Counted from the first letter of the stretch, positions 27,259-35,589 are shown. The stretch: DNA of 45,622 nt from an uncultured Collinsella sp. (GCA_938005465.1 CALLNU010000035.1:1-45622); one strand, 5' to 3'. Notes: generated by a model from the letters alone, not told the origin. Translations and numbers: made by a program.

Positions 27259-28128
27259 TTATTGAGCAATAGCGTAAAGGTCAAACCCGCCCTGCGGAGT
27301 GCTATCGACCGTATCGGGCGCCTGCGAGTTAAAGCTCACGGGAACCATGCGCTTTGAGGCGCGGAAGCGCGTGCCGTCGGTGGCGACGGGCGGTTCGTCG
27401 ACGGTGAGCTCGTAGTCGCCGGGCTTGAGCTCGATGCCGTCACCAGCGGAATTGACGTATTGATACTCGTCAATCGTCTGCCCTTTGAGCGTACGCCCCA
27501 CGATGTGGATGAGCATTTGGCTGTCGCCACGCGCGGTGTCCCACATCGCGCCGTCCTTGACCTCAACCGACACATGTACCGAGCGCGTGCGGCTGAGCGA
27601 TTGCTCGACAGACATCTCGACCTTGGCGGCGTCTTGACGCTGCTGCTCGACATGGCTCCAAACGCTACCGATTGCCGAGCAGGCGATAACGCCGGCCATG
27701 AAGGCGATGAGGATGGGGCCGAGCGGAGAACGGCGGCCCGCGTCTTCCTCACGAGCCAGGTCGGGGCGATGTGTGGGCGCAGGCGCCTGGGCGCCTTGCG
27801 CGGGCACGTCGAGAATGCTGAAGGATGCCGTGCTGTCGGGGTCGATGGTGTGACGCGGCTGCGGGATCTTTGCCGGCGAGATGGACATGTCCGCCGGCTC
27901 ACCGAGTGTGGCCGTGGCATCGGCCTTAGCCTCATCGGCCTCGGCTTGGGCCCAAGCCTGCTCAAAGGTCAGGGGCTCGGCGGCATCGGAGGCGGCATCA
28001 GGCTCGACAGCGGCATCGTTGCCGGTCTCGTCCTCGTCGCTCGACACGTCACGCGACGCGGGCTCGTCCCACTCCTCGTCCGGAGCCTCGCCCTCGCTAT
28101 ACCACCATTCAAAATTATCGATATCCAT
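27259..28128 (-). CDS. Acidic single-pass membrane protein, unknown
   Basis: I do not recognise this family. The 289-aa protein opens with a very acidic, probably disordered region (MDIDNFEWWYSEGEAPDEEW, then Asp/Glu/Ala-rich to about residue 75) and a Pro-rich linker. One membrane segment follows (about 135-153, LGPILIAFMAGVIACSAIG) with a basic cytoplasmic flank (EEDAGRRS). The 130-residue outer domain begins with a short coiled coil and includes a possible beta-rich fold (SVHVSVEVKDGAMWD, GDYELTVDEPPVATDG). It could be an envelope-associated sensor or stalk; no function is claimed. Confidence 0.7.
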   Translation of the reverse strand: MDIDNFEWWYSEGEAPDEEWDEPASRDVSSDEDETGNDAAVEPDAASDAAEPLTFEQAWAQAEADEAKADATATLGEPADMSISPAKIPQPRHTIDPDSTASFSILDVPAQGAQAPAPTHRPDLAREEDAGRRSPLGPILIAFMAGVIACSAIGSVWSHVEQQRQDAAKVEMSVEQSLSRTRSVHVSVEVKDGAMWDTARGDSQMLIHIVGRTLKGQTIDEYQYVNSAGDGIELKPGDYELTVDEPPVATDGTRFRASKRMVPVSFNSQAPDTVDSTPQGGFDLYAIAQ

Positions 28129-28213
28129 ACGGGGCGCCCCCTTGGCCTCGCAAATAAACACTCGCTAGCCTTATACCCCCAGACGGCGCCGGAGCTCGCC
28201 CGCGCCGGACACG

Positions 28214-28279
28214 AAAACCGTCACAACATTCAACGCTTTTCCTCGATTTCGAGATTTTCATCGAATGTTGTGACGGTTT
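28214..28279. repeat. Repeat family C hairpin, copy 1
   Basis: Arms AAACCGTCACAACATTC (28215-28231) and its complement (28263-28279) enclose a smaller CTCGA/TCGAG hairpin. A near-identical element lies at 33136-33201, and each is followed within 25 bases by a family B palindrome. Confidence 0.85.
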
Positions 28280-28300
28280 GAGCGGCGGCAAGGCCGCAGA

Positions 28301-28331
28301 ATGTGACAAAGGGACTGTCCCTTTGTCACAT
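28301..28331. repeat. Repeat family B palindrome, copy 2
   Basis: ATGTGACAAAGGGAC and its perfect complement around one T. The TGA inside the palindrome is itself the stop codon of the MerR-type reading frame on the minus strand. Confidence 0.85.
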
Positions 28332-29194
28332 CTGGAGGGCGACGGGGATTTGGATGCAGCAGAAGTCCTCTTGGTGGGACTCGTCGTAGCTCGTGGTGTC
28401 CAGATAGCAAAAGTCGAAGGCGTTGCCGATGGGCTGGAGCGCGTGCCCGTCCATGCAGGCGACGATGGCGCGGATGCCCTCGGGTTCGTACGGCATGCCC
28501 CAGCGGCTCATGCACAGGTACGTGCCCTCGGGCAGCACCTCGACGCCAATCTCCGCCAGCTCGGCAGGATCGCTCGGCAGTATTTCCTCGGCACCACGCG
28601 GCAACACGGCAAAGGAACCGGCACCGGCGATGGGGTCGTCGGAATGCAGCGCCTCGCGACGCAGCATGGCGCCCCAACCGCGCATGGGGCGTGTGCCCGT
28701 GAGCGCACGCATGCGCAGAATCGCCCGCATGAGCGTGGGTGCAGCATCGAGCGGCCACGCTCGATATCGCTCGGGAACTCCTCAAAGACCACGTAGCGGC
28801 GCTCGAATTGCTTGAGCTCCGGTTTGCCCTCGCGCTCGCGCCAATAGACCGCCTCGTCGTAAAAACTCAGCCGCTCCTGCACGCTCGCGCGCTCGGCTTT
28901 GAGCCCGGCAATCTGCTCGTCGAGCGCCTGCACCCGCGAGCGCAGGTGATCGGTCATCTCTCCAATGTCGAACGTCGAGGTCAGGCGATCGATCTCATCG
29001 AGTTCCAGTCCCAAGTCGCGCAGCATGCAGATCAGACGCATGAGCGGGATCTGCGTGGGCGAATAGAAACGGTAGCCTTTTTCGTTAACCACGGCGGGTT
29101 TAAACAGACCGATCTTGTCGTAGTAGATGAGCGTTTGGCGCGAAACGTTAAACAAGCTCGCCATCTCGCTAATCGCATACATACCCGTCTGCAT
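28326..29194 (-). pseudogene. MerR-family regulator with GyrI-like domain, frameshifted
   Basis: The first part (from ATG 29194, after GGGAGG) encodes a MerR winged helix: YAISEMASLFNVSRQTLIYYDKIGLFKPAVVNEKGYRFYS, then a coiled coil. After GRSMLHP the frame is lost, and the rest of the protein continues in another frame (TLMRAILRMRALTGTRPMRGWGAML to the end at 28326), matching a GyrI-like ligand-binding domain as in BmrR/TipA-type regulators. One base appears missing in the G run at 28737-28739. Either the gene is truly broken or this is an assembly error in a homopolymer. It lies downstream of ubiX, behind that gene's terminator. Confidence 0.8.
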
Positions 29195-29221
29195 AGGTCC
29201 TCCCGACACACCCTTTGACAC

Positions 29222-29254
29222 GAAAAGCCCGCCGCCCACAGGGGCAGCGGGCTC
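29222..29254 (-). terminator. Terminator of ubiX
   Basis: AGCCCGCTGCCCC and the facing GGGCGGCGGGCT form a strong stem (29226-29252) followed by TTTT on the minus strand, about 30 bases after the ubiX stop. Confidence 0.7.
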
Positions 29255-29285
29255 AAACACTACTCGTATCCTACCCTAAAGATGC

Positions 29286-29864
29286 CTATGACCAGCGCTT
29301 ATAGTTGGCGCACGACACGCCGACGGCCTCGAGTGCCTTGGCGGCGATGTGATGCACCGCCTCATCGAGCGTGGCGGGGCCGTTGTAAAACGTGAGCATG
29401 GGCGGCATGAGCATGACGCCCGGCACGCGCGCCAGGCGTGCCATGTTGTCGACATGGATCGCACTGAAGGGCGTCTCGCGCACCATAAGCACCAGGCGGC
29501 GCTGCTCTTTCATCTGCACATCGGCCGCACGCAGCAACAGGTTTTCGCTGTAGCCGCTCGCGATGCCGGCGAGCGTCTTCATGGAGCAGGGAGCCACGAT
29601 CATGCCGTCGACCGGATAGGTGCCGCTTGCGATGGCAGCGCCAATGTTCTTGTTGTCGTAGACCACATCGGCATAGCACGCAAACTCGTCGAGCGTCATG
29701 CCGAGCTCCTGCTCGATGGTGATCTCTCCCCCGCGCGTGACGACAAGCGCCGACTCAGCGCCGGCCTGGCGCAGGCATTTGAGGCATTCAAGGCCCAGTG
29801 CCGCACCGCTGGCGCCAGACACGCCAACGACAATGCGACGGGGACGAACAGAAGACTCAGGCAT
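29286..29864 (-). CDS. ubiX: Flavin prenyltransferase UbiX/LpdB
   Basis: Makes prenyl-FMN by joining dimethylallyl phosphate to FMN, the cofactor of UbiD decarboxylases. It is 192 aa. Visible motifs: the FMN loop VVGVSGASGAALGLECL (12-28), the PCSMKTLAGIASG stretch near the middle, and the VLMVRETPFSAIHVDNMARLARVPGVMLMPP region with the dimethylallyl-phosphate-binding Arg. It lies 33 bases downstream of the ubiD gene with TAAGGAG before the ATG, so the two should be cotranscribed. The pairing points to LpdB/VdcB-type service of the adjacent decarboxylase rather than ubiquinone synthesis. Confidence 0.93.
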   Translation of the reverse strand: MPESSVRPRRIVVGVSGASGAALGLECLKCLRQAGAESALVVTRGGEITIEQELGMTLDEFACYADVVYDNKNIGAAIASGTYPVDGMIVAPCSMKTLAGIASGYSENLLLRAADVQMKEQRRLVLMVRETPFSAIHVDNMARLARVPGVMLMPPMLTFYNGPATLDEAVHHIAAKALEAVGVSCANYKRWS

Positions 29865-29897
29865 GACAACTCCTTAACTACTTGGTAGGGCTACTTA

Positions 29898-31385
29898 CTA
29901 GAAGGCGAGCTCGGCGGCCCACTTGTCCTTGTCGATCTCCATGAACTGCGAGCGGATGAAGTTCTTCTTGAGGTTAAACGGAACCGTGCAGTCGAAGATG
30001 GCCTTGCAGGCGATACCGTGCTCGCGGATCGAAGGATCGAACGCGGGGTCGTTGGACGGATCGAGCACGTGGCAGTGGCAACCGGGGATGGTGATGAGGT
30101 CCACGTCGGCCTGGAAGCGCGTGGTCATGGCCCACATCACGTCGCTCATATCGAAGATGTCGACATCCTCGTCGACAAGGATGACGTGCTTGAGCTCGGA
30201 GAACGCCGAGAAGGCGAGCATGGCGGCGTTGCGCTGACGGCCCTCGTCATTTTTGCTCGACTTCTTGAACTGCATGATGGCAACGAACTTGCCGCCACCG
30301 CAGGGAGCGGCGTGAACGTTGAGCAGGCGGCCCGGGATAGCGGTCTCGACCATCTTGTAGATGGAGGCCTCGGTGGGGATACCGGCCATGGACACGTGCT
30401 CGTGCGAAGGGCCGATGCAGCTCTCCATAATGGGGTTGACGCGCGTGGTGACGGCGGTGATCTTGATCACCGGGCAGACCTTGGCGCCACCGGTGTAGCC
30501 GGGGAACTCGGGCATGGCGTAGCCGTGGCCGTTGACATCCTCGTTGATGGTCTCGTCGTGCATGAGGTAGCCCTCGAGCACGTACTCGGCATTGGCAATG
30601 CACTTCTGCGGAACGGTGACGCAGTCGGCAAGCTCGACGGCGCGGCCGCGCAGGGCGCCGGCGATCTGCAGCTCGTTGAAGCCGAGCGGCGTGGTGGGAG
30701 CCTCGAAGCCGCAGCACATGTACACGGCGGGGTCCAGGCCGATGGAGATGGAGATGGGCATATCCTCGCCGCGCTGGCAGTACTCGTCAAAGAACGCACC
30801 CAGGTGACGGCTGCCCGGGGTGATCCACATGGCGAGCTTGTCCTTGTCGACGCAGGAGAAGCGGTGGATGGTTACGTCGGACTGGGTGCCATCGGGGCTC
30901 GTGCCATAGGCGAGGCCCATGGTGATGTAGGGGCCGCCGTCAACGGGCGTGTTGGTGGGAGCGGGAACGATCTTGCGCAGGTCAAAGCCCTCGTCGGTCG
31001 CCTTGTACACGACCTCCTGGCAGTCGACGTGCTTGCCCTCGGCGATCTGCTCGGGGGCGATCAGGTTCTCGAAGCGCTTGCCGATCTCGAGGCCCAGGTG
31101 CTCCTCGTCCAGGTCGAGCAGGGCGGCAACGCGCTTGCGGCTGGCAAGCATACCGATGCAGACCTTGGCGTCGTCAAAGCCCTTGACGTTGTTGAAGACC
31201 ATCGCCGGACCCTCTTTGGTCGGGCGCATGACGGTGCCGCCAGCACCGACGTGACGGTAGACGCCCGAGACCTCGGCATCGGGATCGACCTGGGTGTCGG
31301 TCTCGAGCAGCTGGCCCGGCATCTCACGCAAAAAGTCGAGCGCGGAACGCAGGTCGTGGATCTGGGAAGCATCGGTAGTGGACAT
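29898..31385 (-). CDS. UbiD-family decarboxylase, LpdC (gallate decarboxylase)-like
   Basis: A prenyl-FMN-dependent reversible (de)carboxylase of 495 aa. From memory of the family, stretches such as VSGVYRHVGAGGTVMRPT, GPAMVFNNVKGF, VYKATDEGFDLRKIV, SDVTIHR, EFPGYTGG and GPSHEHVSMAGIPTEASI resemble Lactobacillus plantarum LpdC, which decarboxylates gallate and protocatechuate. A search would be needed to settle the substrate. The ATG at 31385 follows AAAGGAG and the ORF continues upstream without a better start. A GTCCGGCG/CGCCGGAC hairpin lies in its leader. Confidence 0.9.
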   Translation of the reverse strand: MSTTDASQIHDLRSALDFLREMPGQLLETDTQVDPDAEVSGVYRHVGAGGTVMRPTKEGPAMVFNNVKGFDDAKVCIGMLASRKRVAALLDLDEEHLGLEIGKRFENLIAPEQIAEGKHVDCQEVVYKATDEGFDLRKIVPAPTNTPVDGGPYITMGLAYGTSPDGTQSDVTIHRFSCVDKDKLAMWITPGSRHLGAFFDEYCQRGEDMPISISIGLDPAVYMCCGFEAPTTPLGFNELQIAGALRGRAVELADCVTVPQKCIANAEYVLEGYLMHDETINEDVNGHGYAMPEFPGYTGGAKVCPVIKITAVTTRVNPIMESCIGPSHEHVSMAGIPTEASIYKMVETAIPGRLLNVHAAPCGGGKFVAIMQFKKSSKNDEGRQRNAAMLAFSAFSELKHVILVDEDVDIFDMSDVMWAMTTRFQADVDLITIPGCHCHVLDPSNDPAFDPSIREHGIACKAIFDCTVPFNLKKNFIRSQFMEIDKDKWAAELAF

Positions 31386-31407
31386 GGCGTACTCCTTTCG
31401 GGAGAGT

Positions 31408-31432
31408 GTCCGGCGACGGGGTGCCGCCGGAC
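31408..31432 (-). promoter_or_regulatory. Perfect hairpin in the leader of the ubiD gene
   Basis: GTCCGGCG and CGCCGGAC form an 8-bp stem about 20 bases upstream of the start codon, in the 142-base gap between the transporter and decarboxylase genes. It may set relative expression or mRNA stability within the operon. Confidence 0.4.
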
Positions 31433-31527
31433 GGGGTAACGTAATGGGGCCGCGGCGCTCACAAATGGAGCGCTCGACCACTCGAAGTTCAAGCGCTTGG
31501 CTGCTTACAGCCGGGGCGCTCGACCGC

Positions 31528-32985
31528 TTACATCAGGCCAAAGAGGTGGAACCAGGCGGCCTCGACCAGCACGACGACAAAGACGACCGCGGTGAGGGGG
31601 ATGCCCATGCGCATAGCCTCTTTGGAGGTGTAGCCGCCGGCGTCCTTGCCTTCGCCGATAAGGATCGGCAGGTTATGGAACGGCAGGATGTAGTGGATGT
31701 TGATGGACGTGAAGACGATGAGCGCCACGGCGAGTGGGCTCACGCTGGAGCCGGCGGCAAAGCTGATAAATGCCGGCACGCACACGCCGAGCACGGCCAT
31801 GACCGAGCCCATGAACATGTGGATGATCATGGAAAGCGCGGCGACGAGCAGGGCGAACAGGAAGATGTTCTCAGGCACGGAGCTGGGGAGCACGACGTCG
31901 GCGATCCAGGCGTTCATGCCGGTGGCACCGCCCACGGAGCCCACGGCCATGGCGGCCGTCAGGAACATGAGGGACTTGATGTCGACAGCGTTCCAGCTGG
32001 CGGGAGTGAGGACTTCGCCGATGATGGGCATGGCGAGAGCAACGCCAATGGCCAGGGTGACCCAGCCGATATAGTCGCCCGAGACGGTGAGCCACAGCGC
32101 GATGGCGATGACAAGCCACACGATGGTGCGGATCTCCTTGACGGAGAGCTTGCCGAGCGCGGCCTGCTTGGCCACGATCTGCTCGCGATCGTAGACGAGC
32201 TCCTTGCTGGGCTTAAAGAGGAAAAGGCCCAGGAACAGGGTGCACAGCAGCGCAACCAGCATAGGCACGCTCATGTACAGGAACCAGTCGACGAAGGACG
32301 GGCTCATGCCGCCGGCCTCGGCACTGTACTGCGCAACGAGCGGGTTAAGCGTGGAGTCGCCCGTCAGGAAGAACATGGAACCCGGGGCGGCAGCGGCAAA
32401 CACGAGGAAGCCGAGCTTGCCCTTGTCGTCGTCACCGTAGCCGGCGGACTCGGCGATGACCGAGACGACGGCGAGGATGAGGAAGGCGCGGGGGAACGGA
32501 TGCGGGATCAGCAGCGACAGCACAAAGGTGAGCGCGAAGATCGAGATGATGAGCGACTTGGCGTCGCGCACGAACTTGAGCATGAACGCGTAGGCGATGC
32601 GCTCGCCCAGGCCCGACTCCTTGACCGCGCTGGCGATGAGGTAGGCGCCGATGACGAGCCACATGGTGGCCTTGGTCCACGAGCTAAACGTGGAGGCGAC
32701 CGTCGCCGAGATGCTCGCGGCGCCCGTGTCGTCCACGCACACCTTGAACAGGACGAGCAGTGCGCAGTAGAGCAGGCCCACAAAGCCCGGCTGTGCCACG
32801 CCGCATGCCCAGAACACCACCGTGGCGAGCGTCAGTGCCAGACAGGTCTGACCGCCGACCGTGAGCTCGACCGTCGAGCTCAGCTCCGCCAAAGGAAGAA
32901 ACTTCACCAGCAAAAAGACAACGATACCCAGCACAAAGCCAATTTCGCGCTTGGTGATCTTAAACGCCTTCTTTTCCGCTTCCAT
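31528..32985 (-). CDS. SLC13/DASS-type anion transporter
   Basis: A polytopic membrane protein of 485 aa with 11-13 predicted membrane segments. The layout, with a conserved FLTGDSTLNPL hairpin-like stretch in the first half and the C-terminal FTSINIHYILPFHNLPILIGEGKDAGGYTSKEAMRMG, matches divalent-anion:sodium symporters and related CitT-type exchangers. Its place upstream of an LpdC-like decarboxylase and UbiX suggests import of the aromatic acid (or its exchange for the product). The start ATG at 32985 follows AAGGTGGGGAG. Confidence 0.85.
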   Translation of the reverse strand: MEAEKKAFKITKREIGFVLGIVVFLLVKFLPLAELSSTVELTVGGQTCLALTLATVVFWACGVAQPGFVGLLYCALLVLFKVCVDDTGAASISATVASTFSSWTKATMWLVIGAYLIASAVKESGLGERIAYAFMLKFVRDAKSLIISIFALTFVLSLLIPHPFPRAFLILAVVSVIAESAGYGDDDKGKLGFLVFAAAAPGSMFFLTGDSTLNPLVAQYSAEAGGMSPSFVDWFLYMSVPMLVALLCTLFLGLFLFKPSKELVYDREQIVAKQAALGKLSVKEIRTIVWLVIAIALWLTVSGDYIGWVTLAIGVALAMPIIGEVLTPASWNAVDIKSLMFLTAAMAVGSVGGATGMNAWIADVVLPSSVPENIFLFALLVAALSMIIHMFMGSVMAVLGVCVPAFISFAAGSSVSPLAVALIVFTSINIHYILPFHNLPILIGEGKDAGGYTSKEAMRMGIPLTAVVFVVVLVEAAWFHLFGLM

Positions 32986-33038
32986 CTCCCCACCTTTCTT
33001 GTTGGGGGCGCTCCGAATTCGCAGCCATGTTGCCGCTT

Positions 33039-33070
33039 AAAAAGGGGCGCCCGTTATCGGACACCCCTTA
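33039..33070 (-). terminator. Terminator-like hairpin between the LpdD-Nudix and transporter genes
   Basis: On the minus strand AAGGGG..CCGATAACGG..CCCCTT is followed by TTTTT. It lies between the two genes of the putative decarboxylation locus, so it may end one transcript or act as an attenuator. Confidence 0.5.
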
Positions 33071-33135
33071 CGTTGCGCTGTGTTGCGGCAATACAGTCAA
33101 GCGGATTTTTTGGATGAGAAGCGATTCCCTAGACA

Positions 33136-33201
33136 AAAACCGTCACAACATTCGACGCTTTTCCTCGTTTTCGAGATTTTCGCCGAATGTTGTGACGGTT
33201 T
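33136..33201. repeat. Repeat family C hairpin, copy 2
   Basis: Arms AAACCGTCACAACATTCG (33137-33154) and complement (33184-33201). It matches the copy at 28214-28279 in all but a few loop and arm-base positions; in this copy the innermost arm pair is restored to G-C. Confidence 0.85.
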
Positions 33202-33203
33202 GG

Positions 33204-33223
33204 ATGTGGCAAAGGGACTGTCT
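33204..33223. repeat. Repeat family B, copy 3 (truncated)
   Basis: It has ATGTGGCAAAGGGACTGTC, after which the second arm is lost into a T run that ends at the stop codon of the LpdD-Nudix gene. Confidence 0.65.
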
Positions 33224-33226
33224 TTT

Positions 33227-34174
33227 TTACATAGCGAGGGCCGTGCGGATGAATGGGTCGCCGAGGGCCTCGCGGAGCCAGGGGGCCAGCTGCTCGGGGT
33301 GACCCTGCAGGTAGCCTTTGAGCTCGGACGGAGCCACGCGACGCACTTCCGAGATCTCCTCTTGGTTGATATGCAGCTCGCCCGGCTCAACATGGGCAAG
33401 GTAGACCTCGCACCATTCGCACTCGCAGCGGCCGTCGCCGTGGTCCTCGCGGTATACCACGTGTCCGAGGTGCTTGAGCTGATCGGGCTCGCGTGTAATG
33501 CCAAGCTCTTCGTTGATGCGGCGCGCCGTGGCGGCCGCGACGTCTTCCCCGGGGAGCGGATGGCCGGCACAGCTATCGGCCAGCACCCCGCCCCACAGTC
33601 GCTTGAGCGGACTGCGGCGACAGAGCAGCAGGCGCGCGTCTTCGCCCCGGCCCTCGACCAAAAGCGTCAGAAATGCCTGATGCAGGATGCCCTCACCGGT
33701 ATGGGCCTCGATGCGGTCGACGGGGCCAAGCGTCTCGCCGGTCGTGGCATCGACCGCCACGACCTCGGCGCCCGCACCGCCCTCATCCCAGCCGGCGCGC
33801 AGAATGCGGGCTGCGGCTTCCTCGAGCGCGGCGATGAGCTCCTTGGTGGTGTCGAGCACGCGCTGCAGGTCGTCACCGCTCGCTTGTTCAACATGAAAAC
33901 CCGTGCTTGCAACTACCGGCACGCCAAAGCGCGTGGCCAGCGCCGCCGCGATATCGTGCGCCGGGATCTCGTCTCGATGGCACGGAACGGCCAGGATGCT
34001 CACCGTTGCCGTACGGCCGGGCTCGGGGCGCGGAATGGCCTGCGCCGTGGCGCCCAGGTGCGCAAACTCCGGCGAGCAGGCGTACACCGCCATGCCTCGC
34101 GGCGTCACCGTCAGCTGGGCCTCGAGCGCAAACTTGCCCTCGCCCACTGCAACCTTTGTCGTGTGCATACCCAT
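33227..34174 (-). CDS. LpdD-like domain fused to an IPP-isomerase-type Nudix domain
   Basis: 315 aa in two parts. Residues 1-125 (GMAVYACSPEFAHLGATAQAIPRPE, TATVSILAVPCHRDE, PVVASTGFHVEQ) resemble, from memory, LpdD, the small protein encoded with gallate decarboxylase. Residues 150-290 resemble type I isopentenyl-diphosphate isomerase: His158, His165, His205, Glu251 and Glu253 match the metal ligands of E. coli Idi (His25, His32, His69, Glu114, Glu116). The catalytic cysteine position is Ala203, with Cys202 one place before. A Nudix-box-like run covers Gly204 to Ile226. The start ATG at 34174 has GGAG five bases upstream. It is the first gene of the ubiD locus. The fusion links prenyl chemistry to prenyl-FMN use; its reaction is unknown. 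Confidence 0.7.
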   Translation of the reverse strand: MGMHTTKVAVGEGKFALEAQLTVTPRGMAVYACSPEFAHLGATAQAIPRPEPGRTATVSILAVPCHRDEIPAHDIAAALATRFGVPVVASTGFHVEQASGDDLQRVLDTTKELIAALEEAAARILRAGWDEGGAGAEVVAVDATTGETLGPVDRIEAHTGEGILHQAFLTLLVEGRGEDARLLLCRRSPLKRLWGGVLADSCAGHPLPGEDVAAATARRINEELGITREPDQLKHLGHVVYREDHGDGRCECEWCEVYLAHVEPGELHINQEEISEVRRVAPSELKGYLQGHPEQLAPWLREALGDPFIRTALAM

Positions 34175-34214
34175 GGGATCTCCTGCCGCCCGCGATGTAC
34201 CTGAGACCATCTTC

Positions 34215-34237
34215 GCCTGTATTGCGACTATACAGGC
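34215..34237 (-). promoter_or_regulatory. Operator-like palindrome upstream of the LpdD-Nudix gene
   Basis: GCCTGTAT and ATACAGGC face each other over 7 bases, about 40 bases upstream of the start codon. The core TGTAT-N7-ATACA fits the T-N11-A pattern of LysR-type sites, though no LysR gene is in the window. Confidence 0.45.
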
Positions 34238-34246
34238 AAGCCCTCC

Positions 34247-34277
34247 ATGTGACAAAGGGACTGCCCCTTTGTCACAT
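34247..34277. repeat. Repeat family B palindrome, copy 4
   Basis: ATGTGACAAAGGG and its complement with one mismatch near the centre. This copy lies between divergent genes rather than after a stop codon. Confidence 0.8.
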
Positions 34278-34335
34278 TCTGTTAGAGTTGCAGGGATTGA
34301 ATCCCGCTTATTCATGCGACATTGGAGTGACAACC

Positions 34336-35589
34336 TTGACCGCCGCAACCACGCCTAAAAGTAAGCCAACCGCCGCCGCGCTCTCCCCCGCGCGCACCAA
34401 GCTCTGCCTGGCGCTGCTCGTGCTGTTGGGATTCTCGCTCGGCTGCTCCGAGTTCGTGGTCATCGGCATCGAAAGCGACTTGGCAACGGAACTCGGCATA
34501 TCACTTGCCACTGCGGGCCAGCTCATCAGCGTGTTTGCGCTCGTCTACGCTATCGCGACGCCGGTGCTCGCGCTCAGCACGGGGCGATTCCGCCGCTACC
34601 AGCTGCTCGTGTGCTATAGCGTCGTCTTTGTGCTCGGCAACCTGGTCATGGCGTTGGCTCCCAACTTCCAGGTGCTGTTTATCTCACGCATTGTCCTGGG
34701 CTCTGTCTCGGGTGCGCTGCTCGCCGTGGGCGTGACGTACATCCCTGAGCTGCTATCCCCGCAGTAAACCTCACTTGCCATCTCGGTCGTGTACGGCGCG
34801 TTTTCCGTGGCGATGGTCTTTGTGACCTCGATTGGCAAGTTTGTGGCCGACACACTCGATTGGCACGTGGCCATGTACGGCACGCTGACCTTTGCCGTTT
34901 TGATCTGTAGCGCGCTCGTGGCGTTTATGCCTCGCGCCGGGCAGACCGATGAGCCCGCCACCTTCCGCGAGCAGGCGGGGCTACTACGCGAGCCGAGTAT
35001 CATCACCGGCATGCTCATCTTCTTGTTTGGCGTGGGCTCGGTCTACGTATTCTACGGCTACGTGACGCCTTATCTGGAGCAGGTGCTGGGCATGGATACC
35101 GTTCAGGCGAGCACCACACTTATGGCCTATGGCGTGTTCTGCCTGATCTCGAACATCCTGGGCGGATGGATCGATGCGCGTTTTGGCATGAAGGCGCTGC
35201 TGGTTACGTTTGTGCTGCAGGCGGCGGCACTGCTCGGGCTGTTTGCCGTGGGCGCCGCCATGCCGCTCGCGCTGGTCTTTGTCTTTAGCCTGGCGATGCT
35301 CATGTACCTGTTCTCGGTCTCATGCATCACGCACTTTATGGACGTGGCACGCAGCCGCCATCCCAAGTCGATGGTACTCGCAAGTTCGGTTGAGCCCATG
35401 GCGTTTAACGTCGGTATCTCGTTTGGCACCGCAGTGGGCGGCGCCGTGGTAAGCAGCATTGGCATTGCGTACGTGGGTGCAGTGGGCGCCGCGTTCTCGC
35501 TTGTGGCCTGGGCGCTCACGCTGGTGACGATTAAGTTGGCTCGCTGGGAGCGCCGTCGTCAATCAGCACAGCCCCGGATGCAGGCATAG
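34336..35589 (+). pseudogene. MFS transporter interrupted by an in-frame stop
   Basis: A drug or sugar efflux-type major facilitator (DHA1/arabinose-efflux style) with SLGCSEFVVIGIESDLATELGISLATAGQLISVFALVYAI and a loop motif TGRFRRY. After ELLSPQ a TAA (34765-34767) ends the frame, and the protein then continues in the same frame with TSLAISVVYGAFSVAMVFVTSIGKF through the remaining membrane helices to 35589. The upstream half starts at TTG 34336 with GGAG eight bases before it. Without suppression no full transporter is made, so it is probably inactive; a sequencing error is also possible. Confidence 0.85.

Noticed and set aside
28735..28742. Programmed ribosomal frameshift in the MerR gene
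   Set aside because: There is no slippery heptamer or stimulatory structure evident, and regulators of this family are not known to use it. A one-base loss in a G run is simpler.
34765..34767. Recoded stop (selenocysteine or pyrrolysine) in the MFS gene
   Set aside because: The codon is TAA, which is not used for either amino acid, and MFS proteins have no such residue here.
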